Shown in pieces: positions 37,801-45,974 of a stretch of DNA of 64,000 nucleotides. The DNA is taken from assembly GCF_021228125.1 (NCBI RefSeq), contig NZ_JAJQQS010000010.1:124001-188000 (forward strand), read 5' to 3'. The notes beneath the pieces were generated by a model, which did not search any database, had not been told where the DNA came from, and saw only the letters and a list, made by a program, of their open reading frames with translations. A program made the translations under genes and the position numbers. Positions within the stretch are counted from its first letter, which is position 1; each line of letters opens with the position of its first letter. The stretch comes from Streptomyces albireticuli (GTDB lineage: Bacteria; Actinomycetota; Actinomycetes; Streptomycetales; Streptomycetaceae).

Positions 37801-38842
37801 CGTCGAACGCCAACGCGGTCGCCGCGAACCCGGTGTCCGGCACGACCGGCACCAAAGGTTTCTGCGTGATCGGGCACTGACCGGGACTGCGCTCCAGAAC
37901 GGCATCCTGGTACCTGGGGTCCGGGCTGGTGTACAGGCGGGACCCCTGGGTGTCGAACAAGCCGTCCTCGGACTGCTCGACATTGATGGATTCGATACGT
38001 CCGGCGACGGGATTGTGGACGAAGAACTGCCAGCGCCGCAGCTCGTTCACCGACGTGGGCAGGAGAAGGACCGTGAACCGGCCGTTGCGCACCTCGCCGG
38101 CGAACGTCAGGTGCAGCGTCGGCTCGTGGAAGTCGTTGCCGTCCATGTCCTTCGTGCCAAGGCTGTCCTTGGCCGAATCCGGGCGGGAGCGGTGCCGGCT
38201 GCGCCGGTAGCGCACCTCCGCGACCGGGTGCAACCGGTCACCGCCGAGCGTGAACCGGTCACACAGCAACCCGTCGGCCACCAAGGGCACACGGTGCGCC
38301 GCCTCGCCCTCCCCGGTCGTCAGGTAGTCGCTACGCCCCTCCTGCCTGGAGACGCCACCACCCTTCAGCCGGAACAACGCGTCCTCATGCGAGACGTCGA
38401 CGGACTGCCGGAAGACGTAGATGTGCTTGCCGTCCGAAAGAGCCTGGAAGGGGGCGTCGGCCGTGAGCCGGGCAGTGGACGATCGGAAGGTGTCCACCTC
38501 GTCCGCAGCGAGGACCTCGTCGTCGGCGACCTCAGCCGGCGAACCCTGCCTGACCCGCGGGAGCCGGGTACCGCCGACCGCCGCGTACCCGGTCCGGGCC
38601 ACCTCGCGGGGAAAGCACAGCTCGCGCGGCTCCTCCGACCAGTGGAACACGTCCAGGTCGCCTCCGGCCGCGGCGCCCCGGCCCTGCGGAGCCCCGGTGC
38701 TGTTCAGGTCCAGCACGCTGTAGTGGATGCGCCGGTGCTCGTCCATCGCGAGCGCGACAGTCGTGCCCTGGTGACGGACGAAAGCAACGTGCAGATAATG
38801 CCTGCCCCCGTAGACCCTGGTGCGAGAGCTCTCCGGACCCAT
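31808..38842 (-). CDS. Giant LamG-domain protein, 2,344 residues
   Basis: Start at ATG 38842 with GAAGGGG five bases upstream. Several concanavalin A-like (LamG) domains can be read: one near residues 355-500 (TVEAWIRRTSD, ATFFVDGVQSGD, LDEIRLWTRAR), one near 1200-1400 (LTLEAWVRPEGG, THIAAVYGQSWAVRLDG), and one near 1470-1620 (EVRIWNTDRP, LYIDGRPVP, LDEVRVWRTART). Charged coiled-coil-like segments lie near 660-710 and 865-910. A C-terminal region (about 1800-2170) has alternating Gly/hydrophobic strands (VSFGTGVKIFGIGAELHLDASLGG in pieces), suggestive of a beta-rich or membrane-contacting fold. No signal peptide was recognised. LamG domains bind glycans or proteins; its role and export route are unknown. 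Confidence 0.82.
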   Translation of the reverse strand: MGPESSRTRVYGGRHYLHVAFVRHQGTTVALAMDEHRRIHYSVLDLNSTGAPQGRGAAAGGDLDVFHWSEEPRELCFPREVARTGYAAVGGTRLPRVRQGSPAEVADDEVLAADEVDTFRSSTARLTADAPFQALSDGKHIYVFRQSVDVSHEDALFRLKGGGVSRQEGRSDYLTTGEGEAAHRVPLVADGLLCDRFTLGGDRLHPVAEVRYRRSRHRSRPDSAKDSLGTKDMDGNDFHEPTLHLTFAGEVRNGRFTVLLLPTSVNELRRWQFFVHNPVAGRIESINVEQSEDGLFDTQGSRLYTSPDPRYQDAVLERSPGQCPITQKPLVPVVPDTGFAATALAFDATGESRVEIPVPEGIPLGKGPYTVEAWIRRTSDEAATLLSADTGKGVVELAFAASGELRLRHPEAGGEGVSASRVPDSGVPTHVAVVYDGERATFFVDGVQSGDPQELAPASESATRLLIGATTGDDGAPAGFYSGELDEIRLWTRARGADELAQDRTFRLVGDEPGLAAYLRCDDGSGATVYDQTTHGLDGTLLGSVGWVTSQAPVADHPGIRKDSFRLPGRTVGDGLTAALYHQQEQAVTGHGGEAKPVKRHARVLLTFATEPTEPTETAEGGGEGCLAALDFAVSREGRLAQVPDVLDLPGIGETTKPDDPQEADTLRQAIGELEGELEEIRAARKQAESDSEDANFKALTKKRDRLKRRLDGHSPRTSNPFDMGAFVIGFGENSSGERQYLAVSKDAKGRDELVLRPDPFDEAALWAANGHRESWELFSRSAMKALKADQKKLMLSSDGHSPVRVVPVEDGRYALYFKGMAVAVRENRPVLVLMDKPDESRSNVPSVEITDYRRIEGKRELRLLEERLDTARDLRDGYDFLQMDLDLYEEELAAKREELGRLTSGLSGRSTPSLPMPFLGQDHRGLGYSGALLTFTRGSKAPVLSESGAGHLGLYFRDAEDGFTSAYYGTDVARAAKDLTLTSRSKIRLTARDAAFDLAQVTVEVGPDTVGSFPDRCTVTLRRTLSDGTGAEEEVWPLMPRRADHFADILTGVRGSAVVVGTTDSLSAGTLTLTAGGTNQPLGAGSLLRLGGQVYAVSAKAAEGATQLALTSASTDTSTAPVVPTGTAVELIAYDPSLVRLSRPGATAVHGARWVTAAVVGPSAAVPDGKATDLAKGRPAAWWGETPGRALFFGPQTKPLRLPDDRLGSVRAPSDLTLEAWVRPEGGDVRAPIVLANVPDSQYVLALSRPTTGKDGAAAAGPGVDTGRRPVVGVGDRFVAGLDPVPDARWTHIAAVYGQSWAVRLDGQASLEVEHADDLDLKGDLTLEVFFRTDALGRRQGLVSKGRLASGDGGGVPYQLTIAEDGLLALAMELGDGTIVRACSSAKVVPGRCHRVAVVRKAGREMVEDKGQTTVQATGPDGKPSTLTFPAVKGMSTRHYFDISFTLDGQPAGSTRIRVEAPLGTESALELGCGWERQEPYHFAGDISEVRIWNTDRPVNCHGKGLGRREQGLVAHWRFEENEGATARDERDAHPAKLRHAEWTKNPDPRGSAFQLYIDGRPVPSEPLNQAKALGEVGYGAQQFALGGRAVEKKGIWGRFSGTLDEVRVWRTARTEEQIQDSLFTRLKGEKEDLLAYYSFDDASTEPGATALIDNGPRGCDLPLPADGRPQPTMSSAPVSADMPEVRTAFATGQPGYLRRIDGVPAVAEYSDLQRLPDGSTRGVLKRCYGYLHDGRWHLVTGFKIGDLTTEWVGQVQFDPQVIGYIEGAPPVPSENLVATKNPRNLSYINTSSVEFTQADKTVHTLSSSRQSSVDMTYALALTHEVDVNTLLISAPLGFGIAKPVAEGGASLGVSGNLEFSNAWGHQTDISRETETTRATTVGLSGGWESDDPGAQIDPEGGRRFQPSNTGYALVQSETADVFALRLVHNGALVSYRMLPNPDIPRDWNLLPFAINPRYVKQGTLDGTVGMRERADATGKLKAGKILDPDYADAADDGEFSYFKPREAYALKRRLIEEEQRHQAYYESVSTETAAEDPTAAQARKLLDDFMGSARKPDDPARRDAAGAARSVARRNIANTYVWTADGGFFAESTQGADAVTETTTGSYNFAGRAGVSFGTGVKIFGIGAELHLDASLGGSLTRTRSRSKESTRSFSLTVKCDPPGDMQKYAVAQGSKDPGKDPDPVYENGKPVEVKGRVNAYRFMTFYLDSDKENFEDLYGKVVDPAWLKSSDPNAAALRQARQSETKPPCWRVLHRVTFVSRQLPDALPDDAPALERAMAAERISSSYELIRRLDPFVKPHLHDHRSMARAVRGAIREQLPELAPHEDEVIDFFARYYDIQP

Positions 38843-40155
38843 GTATGCCCCTTCTCGTGGCGATTCCCGATCTGACGAAGCGCCACCCTCCCGCACAGTG
38901 CGCATCCACGGTGGGGCGCACGAGGGAAATGACCAGAAGATGATCAAGAGCTGATCCGGCCTGACGGAAAATTAGGTCTTGACGGGCGCCCCGAAAGCGC
39001 TCTCCGCCGCGCTCGCGCGCCGATGGAACCACCATCGCCGGTGCGCCGTCCATGGCCGATCTCACCGCACCCGCACCCGAGCGCGCTAAAGGGGCGTTCG
39101 CGAGCACCCCGGGCCCTGAACGCCACCCCTGGACGAGGCGGTAGACCTCCCGGGCCACGCACCTGGACGTCGGTTACGTTCGCCGACGTTCACCGCGGCT
39201 TAGCCGAAATTCGGCGCCACAGCCGCACCATCTACCGCTGGTCCCACCTCAAAGCGGCTCCGCCCCTCAGTAACCATGACGCCCCCTGCACAGTTCCAAG
39301 AGACCGTTCCGAACTGCGGCAACTGCCAAACGTCGCACGCAGACCCCCCGCCGACACCTGCCCGGCAGGAGCCTCGGTGACCATCACGTGTCACATTCGT
39401 GTCACCAACACCATCGACGCACCTGAACCACAAAGGCCCCACCTGCGTGAACGGCAGCGATCTGGACCACGTGGACGCCAAGAGACGGTTCCGCCTACCT
39501 GTGCCAGGTGGTACCGAGTGCGGGGCCGGCGACCAAGGCAGGCCCGCACTCGAGGCTGTCGATCCGGGACCCAGCCGACCTCGGCGGCCTCGTCCTCGTC
39601 GAACGGCGACCTCGCTGTCCTGCAGCTCGGGGACGCTGGCTCCGACGCCCGAGGGCCACTTGCCGAACTTCTCGCGCACGACCCTCGAATTGCAGAGAGA
39701 GCGAGCTTGCCTTCCAGGCATTGATCTCATCGGAGGCGACGTCCTCCACATAGAGCGGACCCAGGTGGTGCGGCGGTCTCCCAACCCATCGGGCCGAGGA
39801 GTCCTCCGGCCCAACGCAGGGTCCGATCCATGCCCGAATGTCGAAGTTCAACGCTCCGTAGTCAGCACCAAGTCAGCACGGGATAGGTGACCAGGGCTGC
39901 TGACGTGGGATTTTAGTCAGCACCAAGTCAGCACGGGAATCCGCACCCGAGTGCTAGATCACCCCAATCGCGACATAGCTCCGCACCGAATTCCTAATTC
40001 GAGTTGAGCGGTACGCCGGGCCCGCAGCACCCCCCTCATGGGCGCTGCCCTCACACCCCGCCCCCGAAGTGTGGTCCCCCGCCACATAGGCCCCTGACCT
40101 GCGCCTTCCTACGGTGTGGCGACGCAATGACGCGCCCCTCCCTTACCCGGAAGTG
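38843..40155. other. 1.3-kb stretch, mostly degenerate
   Basis: No intact gene supported. On the minus strand from ATG 39851, MNFDIRAWIGP, then YVEDVASDEINAWK, read as coding for about 55 codons; coding-like sequence (REKFGKWPSGVGASVPELQD) follows in a second frame, and DEDEAAEVGW in a third, suggesting a frameshifted gene at about 39500-39851. This is weak evidence. A direct-repeat pair lies at 39859-39938, and the promoter of the transporter is likely near 40050-40140. Confidence 0.45.
39859..39938. repeat. Pair of 25-bp direct repeats
   Basis: Two identical 25-bp copies at 39859-39883 and 39914-39938, 55 bp apart. Each contains two direct GTCAGCAC half-sites. They resemble arm-type recombinase sites or an integration footprint, but no integrase is present. 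Confidence 0.75.
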
Positions 40156-41550
40156 ATGACCATGGCCACCCCTCCCCCAGCCACCCCAACTCCCAACTCG
40201 CTCCCCAAAATCGTCGTAGCGAGCCTCATCGGGACCACTATCGAGTGGTACGACTTCTTCCTCTACGGGTCCGCCGCCGCGCTCGTCTTCAACAAGCTCT
40301 TCTTTCCCGGCTCCGATCCGCTCGTCGGCACTCTGCTCTCCTTCCTGACCTATGCCGTGGGCTTTGTCGCGCGGCCCGTCGGGGCGTTGGTCTTCGGGCA
40401 TTTCGGGGATCGGCTCGGGCGGAAGAAGTTGTTGGTGGTGAGTCTGCTGATGATGGGGGGTGCGACGTGCGGCATCGGGCTGCTGCCCACGCACGCCGCC
40501 GTGGGGGCGGCGGCGCCTGTGCTGCTGACCGGGCTGCGGTTGGTGCAGGGGTTCGCGTTGGGGGGTGAGTGGGGTGGGGCCGTGCTGCTGGTGTCCGAGC
40601 ACGGGGACGCCCGGCGGCGGGGGTTCTGGGCGGCGTGGCCGCAGACCGGGGCGCCTGCCGGGCAGTTGCTCGCCACCGGGGTGCTGTCCGCGCTGACCGC
40701 GGTGCTGTCGGACGGGGCCTTCGAGGCGTGGGGGTGGCGGGTGCCGTTCCTGCTGTCCGGGGTGCTGGTGATGGTGGGGCTCTGGATACGCCTGTCCGTC
40801 GACGAGTCGCCGGTGTTCAAGGCCGCCCTCGCCCGGGCCGAGGCGCGGAAGGAGCAAGGGGGTGTCGCCGAGCGCCCGCCGCTCGTCGCCGTGCTGCGTG
40901 ACCACCGGCGCGACGTACTCGTCGCCATGGGTGCCCGGATGGCCGAGAACATCAGCTACTACGTGATCACCGCCTTCATCCTCGTCTACGCGACCGAGCG
41001 GACGCACCTCTCCCAGCAGACCGCCCTCAACGCGGTGCTGATCGGCTCCGCCGCGCACTTCGCCGTCATCCCCGCCTGGGGCGCGCTGTCGGACCGGGTC
41101 GGCCGTCGGCCCGTCTATCTGCTGGGGGCGGCGGGCGTCGGGATCTGGGCGTTCCCGTTCTTCGCGCTCGTGGACACCGGACGCTTCTGGGCGCTGGTCG
41201 TGGCCGTGACGGTCGGCCTGGTCTGCCACGGGGCGATGTACGCGCCGCAGGCCGCCTTCTTCTCCGAGATGTTCGCCACCCGGATGCGCTATTCGGGGGC
41301 CTCGATCGGGGCGCAGTTCGCGTCCGTGGCCGCCGGTGCGCCGGCCCCGCTGATCGCCACGGCGCTGCTCGCCGAGCACGACAGCGGTACGCCGGTCGCC
41401 CTGTACGTCATGGCGGCCGCGGTGCTGACGCTCGTCGCGGTGGGGTGCGCGCGGGAGACCCGGCACCGGGACCTCGCGGAGGCGGACGACGACACGGGCC
41501 GGGCTCCGGCCCGTACCGGCGGCGGCTCCTCAGTCGCCGAGCGCCGCTGA
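40156..41550 (+). CDS. MFS transporter, MHS (metabolite:H+ symporter) type
   Basis: 464 residues from ATG 40156 (GGAAG upstream). Twelve hydrophobic helices are expected. Family signatures are TTIEWYDFFLYGSAA near 25, the loop motif FGHFGDRLGRKKLL near 80, GLRLVQGFALGGEWGGA near 125 and the second-half loop GALSDRVGRRPVYLLG. This fits shikimate/proline-type proton symporters for small acids. It converges on a PucR-type regulator, and the stops overlap by 21 bases. With the 3-hydroxybutyrate dehydrogenase-like gene it suggests uptake of a short carboxylate. Confidence 0.9.
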   Translation: MTMATPPPATPTPNSLPKIVVASLIGTTIEWYDFFLYGSAAALVFNKLFFPGSDPLVGTLLSFLTYAVGFVARPVGALVFGHFGDRLGRKKLLVVSLLMMGGATCGIGLLPTHAAVGAAAPVLLTGLRLVQGFALGGEWGGAVLLVSEHGDARRRGFWAAWPQTGAPAGQLLATGVLSALTAVLSDGAFEAWGWRVPFLLSGVLVMVGLWIRLSVDESPVFKAALARAEARKEQGGVAERPPLVAVLRDHRRDVLVAMGARMAENISYYVITAFILVYATERTHLSQQTALNAVLIGSAAHFAVIPAWGALSDRVGRRPVYLLGAAGVGIWAFPFFALVDTGRFWALVVAVTVGLVCHGAMYAPQAAFFSEMFATRMRYSGASIGAQFASVAAGAPAPLIATALLAEHDSGTPVALYVMAAAVLTLVAVGCARETRHRDLAEADDDTGRAPARTGGGSSVAERR

Positions 41551-43554
41551 CAGCCCGTACAACCGCAGCGCCAGCTGGATCTCCAGGGCCCGGGCGGGCG
41601 TCTGCCAGTCCGGGCCCAGCAGCCGGCCGACCCGCTCCAGCCGCTGCGCGACCGTGTTGACGTGCACGTGCAGCGCGTCCTTGGTGCGCGCCGGGCTCGC
41701 CCCGCCGGCGAAATAGGCGTCGAGGGTGCGCACGAGCGCGGTGCCGCGCCGCGCGTCGTAGTCGACGACCGGGCCTATCGTCCGGGCGATGAACTCCCCC
41801 ACGCGCGCACCGTCGCGGCCGTGCGCACCGCCCGTCAGGAGCAGGCCGAGGAAGCCGAAGTCCTCGGCGGCCGCGCCGTCGCCGTCGCGCCCGAGGACGC
41901 GCAGGGCCTCCAGGCAGCGGCGGGCCTCGGCGTAAGCGGTGGCGACGGCTCCGGGGTGGCTGTCCGGAGCGGGTACAGGGCCTGCGGCGCCGACGGTGAC
42001 GGGGGCGTGGACGGCCGCGCCGAGCCGCTGGGCGAGGTGCCGCGCCGTACGCGTCGCGTCGTCGTACGGGCCGTGGGGCAGGAGGAGTACGGTGCCGCCG
42101 TCGCGCGCTGCGGCCAGGCCGTGCCGGGTGGCGGCCAGGTGGGAGGCGGCCGACCACAGGCGCTGGCGGTCGGCCGGGGCGTCCGCGTGCTCGTCCGCCG
42201 TGCGGGCGGCGAGGACGAGGTGCGGGGTGTCGAGGGCGGCGCGCAGCCGGGCGGCGCGTTCGCGGAGGAGGCGGGGGTCGCGGTCGGGCGCGTCGATCAG
42301 GTCGTCCAGGAGTTCGCCGCGTACGCGCTGCTCGGCCTCGTCCGCCGAACGGAAGGCGAGCCGGAGGAGCGAGGTGACCATGGCCGCCCGCTCCAGGGTG
42401 CGCCGGTCCACCGGGTCGAGGCAGGGCTGGCCGCGCAGCCGTAGGGCGCCCAGCAGTTCGCCGCCCGCCGACACCGCGGCGATCCACCCGTCGCCGTGCC
42501 GGACGGCACGGCCGTCCGCGCGGGAGCGTTCCACGGCGGGCACCGGGCAGTCCTCGGTCTCCAGGAACTCGACGTGCCCGGCGAGCACCTCCGTGACCGC
42601 CTCCGCCACGTCGTGGACGCCCCCGCCCCGCAGGACGAGTTCGGTGAGCCTGTCGTGGATGCCGGCGGCGCGTTCGATCGTGGCGCTGCGGTCGCGGGCG
42701 GTCGCGTTGGCCGTCTCCAGCCCGGCGAGCGCGGAGCGCGTCTCGGCGAGCAGGTTGGCCGTGTCGATGGCGACGGCCGCGTGGGCCGCGAAGGAGGCGA
42801 GCAAGGCGATCTGCTGCCGGTCGAACACCCTGGCCCGCCGGTCGGCGGCGAACAGGACCCCGATGACACCGCTGCCGAGCTCCAGCGGGACGCCGAGGAT
42901 CGCGACGAGCCCCTCGTCCCGCACCCCGGAGTCGATGATCCCGGTGTGCCGGAACCGGAGGTCGTCCAGATAGCTCTCGGTCACGTACGGGCGGGCCGTC
43001 TGGGCCACGAGCCCGCCCAGCCCCTCCCCCATCCCGAGCCGCAGCTGCTGGAAGCGGGCGGACACCGAGCCGTCGGTGACGCGCATGTAGGTGTCCCCGG
43101 CGGCCGGGTCGTTGAGGGTGAGGTACGCGGCGTCGGCGCCCAGCAGGGAACGGGCGCGCCGCACGATGGCGGTGAGGACCGCGTCGAGGTCGCGCAGCCC
43201 CGCCAGGTCGTGGGCGGTGGCGAAGAGGGCGGAGAGTTCCGCCTCGCGCCGTCTGCGGTCCTCCAGTTCGGCCCGGACGCGCAGGGCGAGGAGCTTGGCG
43301 CGCTCCACCGCGGCGAGGCGGTCCGGCGACGCCCCCTCGGCGCGGGCGCGCAGCACGGGGCGTTCGTACGCTTCGGCGGGCGCGCCGTGCGCGAGGAGCG
43401 CGAGGTACGCGGCGGAGGGGCCGCCGTCGGTGTGGTCGTCGGGTACGGGCGCGGGTACGGGTTCGGGCGCGGGCGTGGGTTCGGGTTCAGGTTCGGGTAC
43501 GGGCGCGGGTGCGGGAGAGACGGCGGGCACAGGAGGTACGGAAGGCGTGGACAT
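41530..43554 (-). CDS. GAF-domain PucR/CdaR-type transcription regulator
   Basis: 674 residues from ATG 43554 (a start at 43590 would add 12). The N-terminus has a Pro/Glu repeat (about 10-35). A GAF domain spans about 110-250 (LFATAHDLAGLRDLDAVL, LLGADAAYLTLND, ILGVPLELGSGVIGVLF). A middle CdaR-like region follows, and the C-terminal helix-turn-helix is TLDAYFAGGASPARTKDALHVHVNTVAQRLERVGRLLG in pieces, ending ALEIQLALRLY. It is 85 bases downstream of the SDR gene on the same strand and convergent with the transporter. It is the probable regulator of this locus. Confidence 0.88.
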   Translation of the reverse strand: MSTPSVPPVPAVSPAPAPVPEPEPEPTPAPEPVPAPVPDDHTDGGPSAAYLALLAHGAPAEAYERPVLRARAEGASPDRLAAVERAKLLALRVRAELEDRRRREAELSALFATAHDLAGLRDLDAVLTAIVRRARSLLGADAAYLTLNDPAAGDTYMRVTDGSVSARFQQLRLGMGEGLGGLVAQTARPYVTESYLDDLRFRHTGIIDSGVRDEGLVAILGVPLELGSGVIGVLFAADRRARVFDRQQIALLASFAAHAAVAIDTANLLAETRSALAGLETANATARDRSATIERAAGIHDRLTELVLRGGGVHDVAEAVTEVLAGHVEFLETEDCPVPAVERSRADGRAVRHGDGWIAAVSAGGELLGALRLRGQPCLDPVDRRTLERAAMVTSLLRLAFRSADEAEQRVRGELLDDLIDAPDRDPRLLRERAARLRAALDTPHLVLAARTADEHADAPADRQRLWSAASHLAATRHGLAAARDGGTVLLLPHGPYDDATRTARHLAQRLGAAVHAPVTVGAAGPVPAPDSHPGAVATAYAEARRCLEALRVLGRDGDGAAAEDFGFLGLLLTGGAHGRDGARVGEFIARTIGPVVDYDARRGTALVRTLDAYFAGGASPARTKDALHVHVNTVAQRLERVGRLLGPDWQTPARALEIQLALRLYGLSAALGD

Positions 43555-43639
43555 GGGCACAGGATCCCGGGCACCGGGTGTCGCTTCCACATACTTTCCC
43601 GGGAGTTCGTGGGGGGGTAGGGCAGAGGGTGGAAGGGGC

Positions 43640-44485
43640 TCAGTGCGCCGTCCAGCCGCCGTCCATGACGAGGCTGGTCCCGGTGACGAAGGAGGCGTGC
43701 GGCCCGCAGAGGTAGGCGACGGCCTCCGCGACCTCTTCCGGTTCGACGAGCCGCTTGTGCGCCGAGTCGGCCAGCAGCACCTCGCTCAGCACGCGTTCCA
43801 CGGGCAGTGAGTGGGCGGCGGCCTGGTCCGCGAGCTGCCGCTCTACCAGGGGCGTACGCACGTAGCCCGGGCTCACGCAGTTGGAGGTCACCCCATGGGT
43901 GGCGCCTTCGAGGGCGGCGGTCTTGGACAGCCCTTCGAGGCCGTGTTTCGCAGCGACGTAGGCGGACTTGTAGGGCGAGGCGCGCAGCCCGTGCACGGAG
44001 GAGATGTTGACGACCCGGCCCCAGCCACGCTCGTACATGTGCGGCAGGGCACCCCTGAGGAGGCGGAAGGGTGCCTCCAGCATGAGCGTGAGGACGGTGT
44101 GGAAGACGTCGGGCGGGAAGTCCTCGATGGGGCGTACGCACTGGATTCCGGCGTTGTTGACGAGGATGTCGGTGCCGGCCGCGGCCCGCTCCGCCGCGTC
44201 GAGGTCCGTGAGGTCGAGGACGACGGGTTCGACGGTGCCGGCCAGGCACCCCGCCCGCGCCACGACCACGTCGAGACCGGGCCCGTCGCGGTCCAGTGCC
44301 CGTACGCGCGCTCCCGCGGCGGCGAGCCGGAGGGCGCAGGCCGCGCCGATGCCGCCGGCGGCGCCGGTGACGAGGGCGGTACGGCCCTGGAGGCCCGGGG
44401 ACGGGCGGACGGGGACGGGGACGGGGGCAGGGGCGGTGTGATCGGCCTCGGGGTCCGGAACGGGGGCGGGCGGCGGCGTGGTCAT
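43640..44485 (-). CDS. 3-hydroxybutyrate dehydrogenase-like SDR
   Basis: 281 residues. After a Pro-rich N-terminal extension of about 30 residues it has the Rossmann TGAAGGIG motif, NNAGIQ, NISSVHG and the catalytic pair in SAYVAAKHG. The stretch SVHGLRASPYKSAY and SNCVSPGYVRTPLVE is typical of D-3-hydroxybutyrate dehydrogenases. It would oxidise 3-hydroxybutyrate to acetoacetate with NAD. The N-terminal extension is unusual for the family. It is upstream of the PucR-type gene on the same strand. Confidence 0.85.
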   Translation of the reverse strand: MTTPPPAPVPDPEADHTAPAPVPVPVRPSPGLQGRTALVTGAAGGIGAACALRLAAAGARVRALDRDGPGLDVVVARAGCLAGTVEPVVLDLTDLDAAERAAAGTDILVNNAGIQCVRPIEDFPPDVFHTVLTLMLEAPFRLLRGALPHMYERGWGRVVNISSVHGLRASPYKSAYVAAKHGLEGLSKTAALEGATHGVTSNCVSPGYVRTPLVERQLADQAAAHSLPVERVLSEVLLADSAHKRLVEPEEVAEAVAYLCGPHASFVTGTSLVMDGGWTAH

Positions 44486-44708
44486 GCCCGCACCCTAGGC
44501 GCGCGCACCACGGTGGGCCGATGGTTCACCACCCCACAGGACGCGCCGGATGTATGGAGGGTGCCGACATGGCACCCCCAGGCACCCCCCAGGCGCCCCC
44601 AGGCACCCGGGTACGGTCCGGGGCTCTCCCCGCGGCGGGGAAACTGGGAAGGGCCGCGGGAAGAGCCGGGGTGGGTTCCGGGTGTGCGCGCCGGTCACCG
44701 CCGGCGGA

Positions 44709-44827
44709 CGGGATTCGGGATACGGGGTTCGGGATACGGGGTCCGGGATACGGGGTCCGGGGTCCGGGGTCCGGGATTCAGGGTCCGGGATTCAGGGTCC
44801 GGGATTCAGGGTCCGGGATTCAGGGTC
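44709..44827. repeat. Array of 17 tandem 7-bp repeats
   Basis: Seventeen uninterrupted heptamers: variants CGGGATA, CGGGGTT/C, CGGGATT and CAGGGTC. The last eight form four identical 14-bp pairs. The array ends 19 bases before the stop of the minus-strand secreted VCBS gene. The rest of 44486-44846 holds no gene. Confidence 0.85.
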
Positions 44828-44846
44828 CGGATTCCGGCGGGACCGG

Positions 44847-45827
44847 TCAGCCGAGGATGTGGACCTCGGTGCTGTTCGTGCCCGTCCGGCTCTTCTTCAC
44901 CGCCACCAGGTCCTGACGGCCGTCACGGTTCCAGTCCGCGACGGAGAACTCGAAGGTGCTGTCGGTCTCGTGCAGCGCCGTGCCGGTCTGCAGGCTGAAC
45001 CGCTGGAAACCGCTCCCCCCGGAGAGGACGTGCACCTCCGTGCTGTTGGTACCGGTCCGGCTCTTCTTGATCGCCACCAGGTCCGGGCGCCCGTCACGGT
45101 CCCAGTCGGCGGCCGCGAAGTCGAAGGTGTCGTCGGTCTCGTGCAGCGCCGTACCAGTCTGCAGGCTGAACCGCTGGAAACCGCTCCCCCCGGAGAGGAC
45201 GTGCACCTCCGTGCTGTTGGTGCCCGTCCGGCTCTTCTTCACCGCCACCAGATCGGGGCGCCCGTCACGGTCCCAGTCCGTGGTGGCGAAGTCGAAGGTC
45301 CCATCGGTCTCATGGAGTGCCGTACCGCTCTGGAATATGAAGCGCTGGAAGTTGCTGGCACCGGAGAGGATGTGCACCTCGGTGCTGTTGGTGCCCGTCC
45401 GGCTCTTCTTGATCGCCACCAGGTCGGGGCGCCCGTCACGGTCCCAGTCCGCCAGCGCGAAATCGAAGGTCCCGTCCGTCTCATGGAGCGCGGTGCCGGT
45501 CTGGAGCACGAACCGCTGGAAGTTGCTCGCCCCGGAGAGGACGTGCACCTCCGTGCTGTTCGTGCCGGTTCTGCTCTTCTTCACCGCCACCAGATCGGGC
45601 CGGCCGTCACGGTCCCAGTCGGCGGTCGCGGTGGCGAAGGTGTCGTCGGTCTCGTGGAGCGCGGTACCGGTCTGCAGAATGAAGTTACGGAACGCCGCGG
45701 CGCCGGCCTGGGACGTGGCCTTGTCCGAGGTGTGATCCTGACCCGCGGCGACGGCGCCGCCGGGAAGGGTGAGGATCGCTCCCAGGGCGATCGGGGCGAG
45801 CGCGGCGATGGCCTTCATGGTGCGCAC
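44847..45827 (-). CDS. Secreted FG-GAP/VCBS-repeat protein
   Basis: 326 residues from GTG 45827, chosen for GGGAGG seven bases upstream. A signal peptide (AIAALAPIALGAILTLPGG) precedes five near-identical 57-residue repeats, each containing a Ca-binding-like DWDRDGRPDLVA loop, KKSRTGTNSTEVHVLSG and FQTGTALHETD-type sequence. The DNA repeats are 171 bp long. Such repeats form beta-propeller-like blades, usually seven, so five is a short set. It is likely exported. Its role is unknown, and it is divergent from the NACHT-CHAT gene. Confidence 0.9.
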   Translation of the reverse strand: MRTMKAIAALAPIALGAILTLPGGAVAAGQDHTSDKATSQAGAAAFRNFILQTGTALHETDDTFATATADWDRDGRPDLVAVKKSRTGTNSTEVHVLSGASNFQRFVLQTGTALHETDGTFDFALADWDRDGRPDLVAIKKSRTGTNSTEVHILSGASNFQRFIFQSGTALHETDGTFDFATTDWDRDGRPDLVAVKKSRTGTNSTEVHVLSGGSGFQRFSLQTGTALHETDDTFDFAAADWDRDGRPDLVAIKKSRTGTNSTEVHVLSGGSGFQRFSLQTGTALHETDSTFEFSVADWNRDGRQDLVAVKKSRTGTNSTEVHILG

Positions 45828-45974
45828 AGGAATGCCTCCCTGACACATGCTCCCGAGAAGTTCCCGGGAAGCCCGACCGATGCTAGGGGCCCCTACGCAC
45901 CTCAGGGATCGGAGCGCCTCAGCGACGGCCGGAATCCACGGGTGAAGGACCGATTCCCGCTAGACGTTCATGAT

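Noticed and set aside
39200..39814. 204-codon minus-strand ORF as an intact gene
   Set aside because: Only part of it looks coding and the neighbouring frames carry the rest; a decayed gene is more likely than an intact one.
39859..39938. CRISPR-like repeat pair
   Set aside because: Only two copies and internal half-sites; this fits recombinase-type repeats better.
44709..44840. CRISPR array
   Set aside because: The repeats are 7 bp and contiguous, with no spacers and no cas genes.
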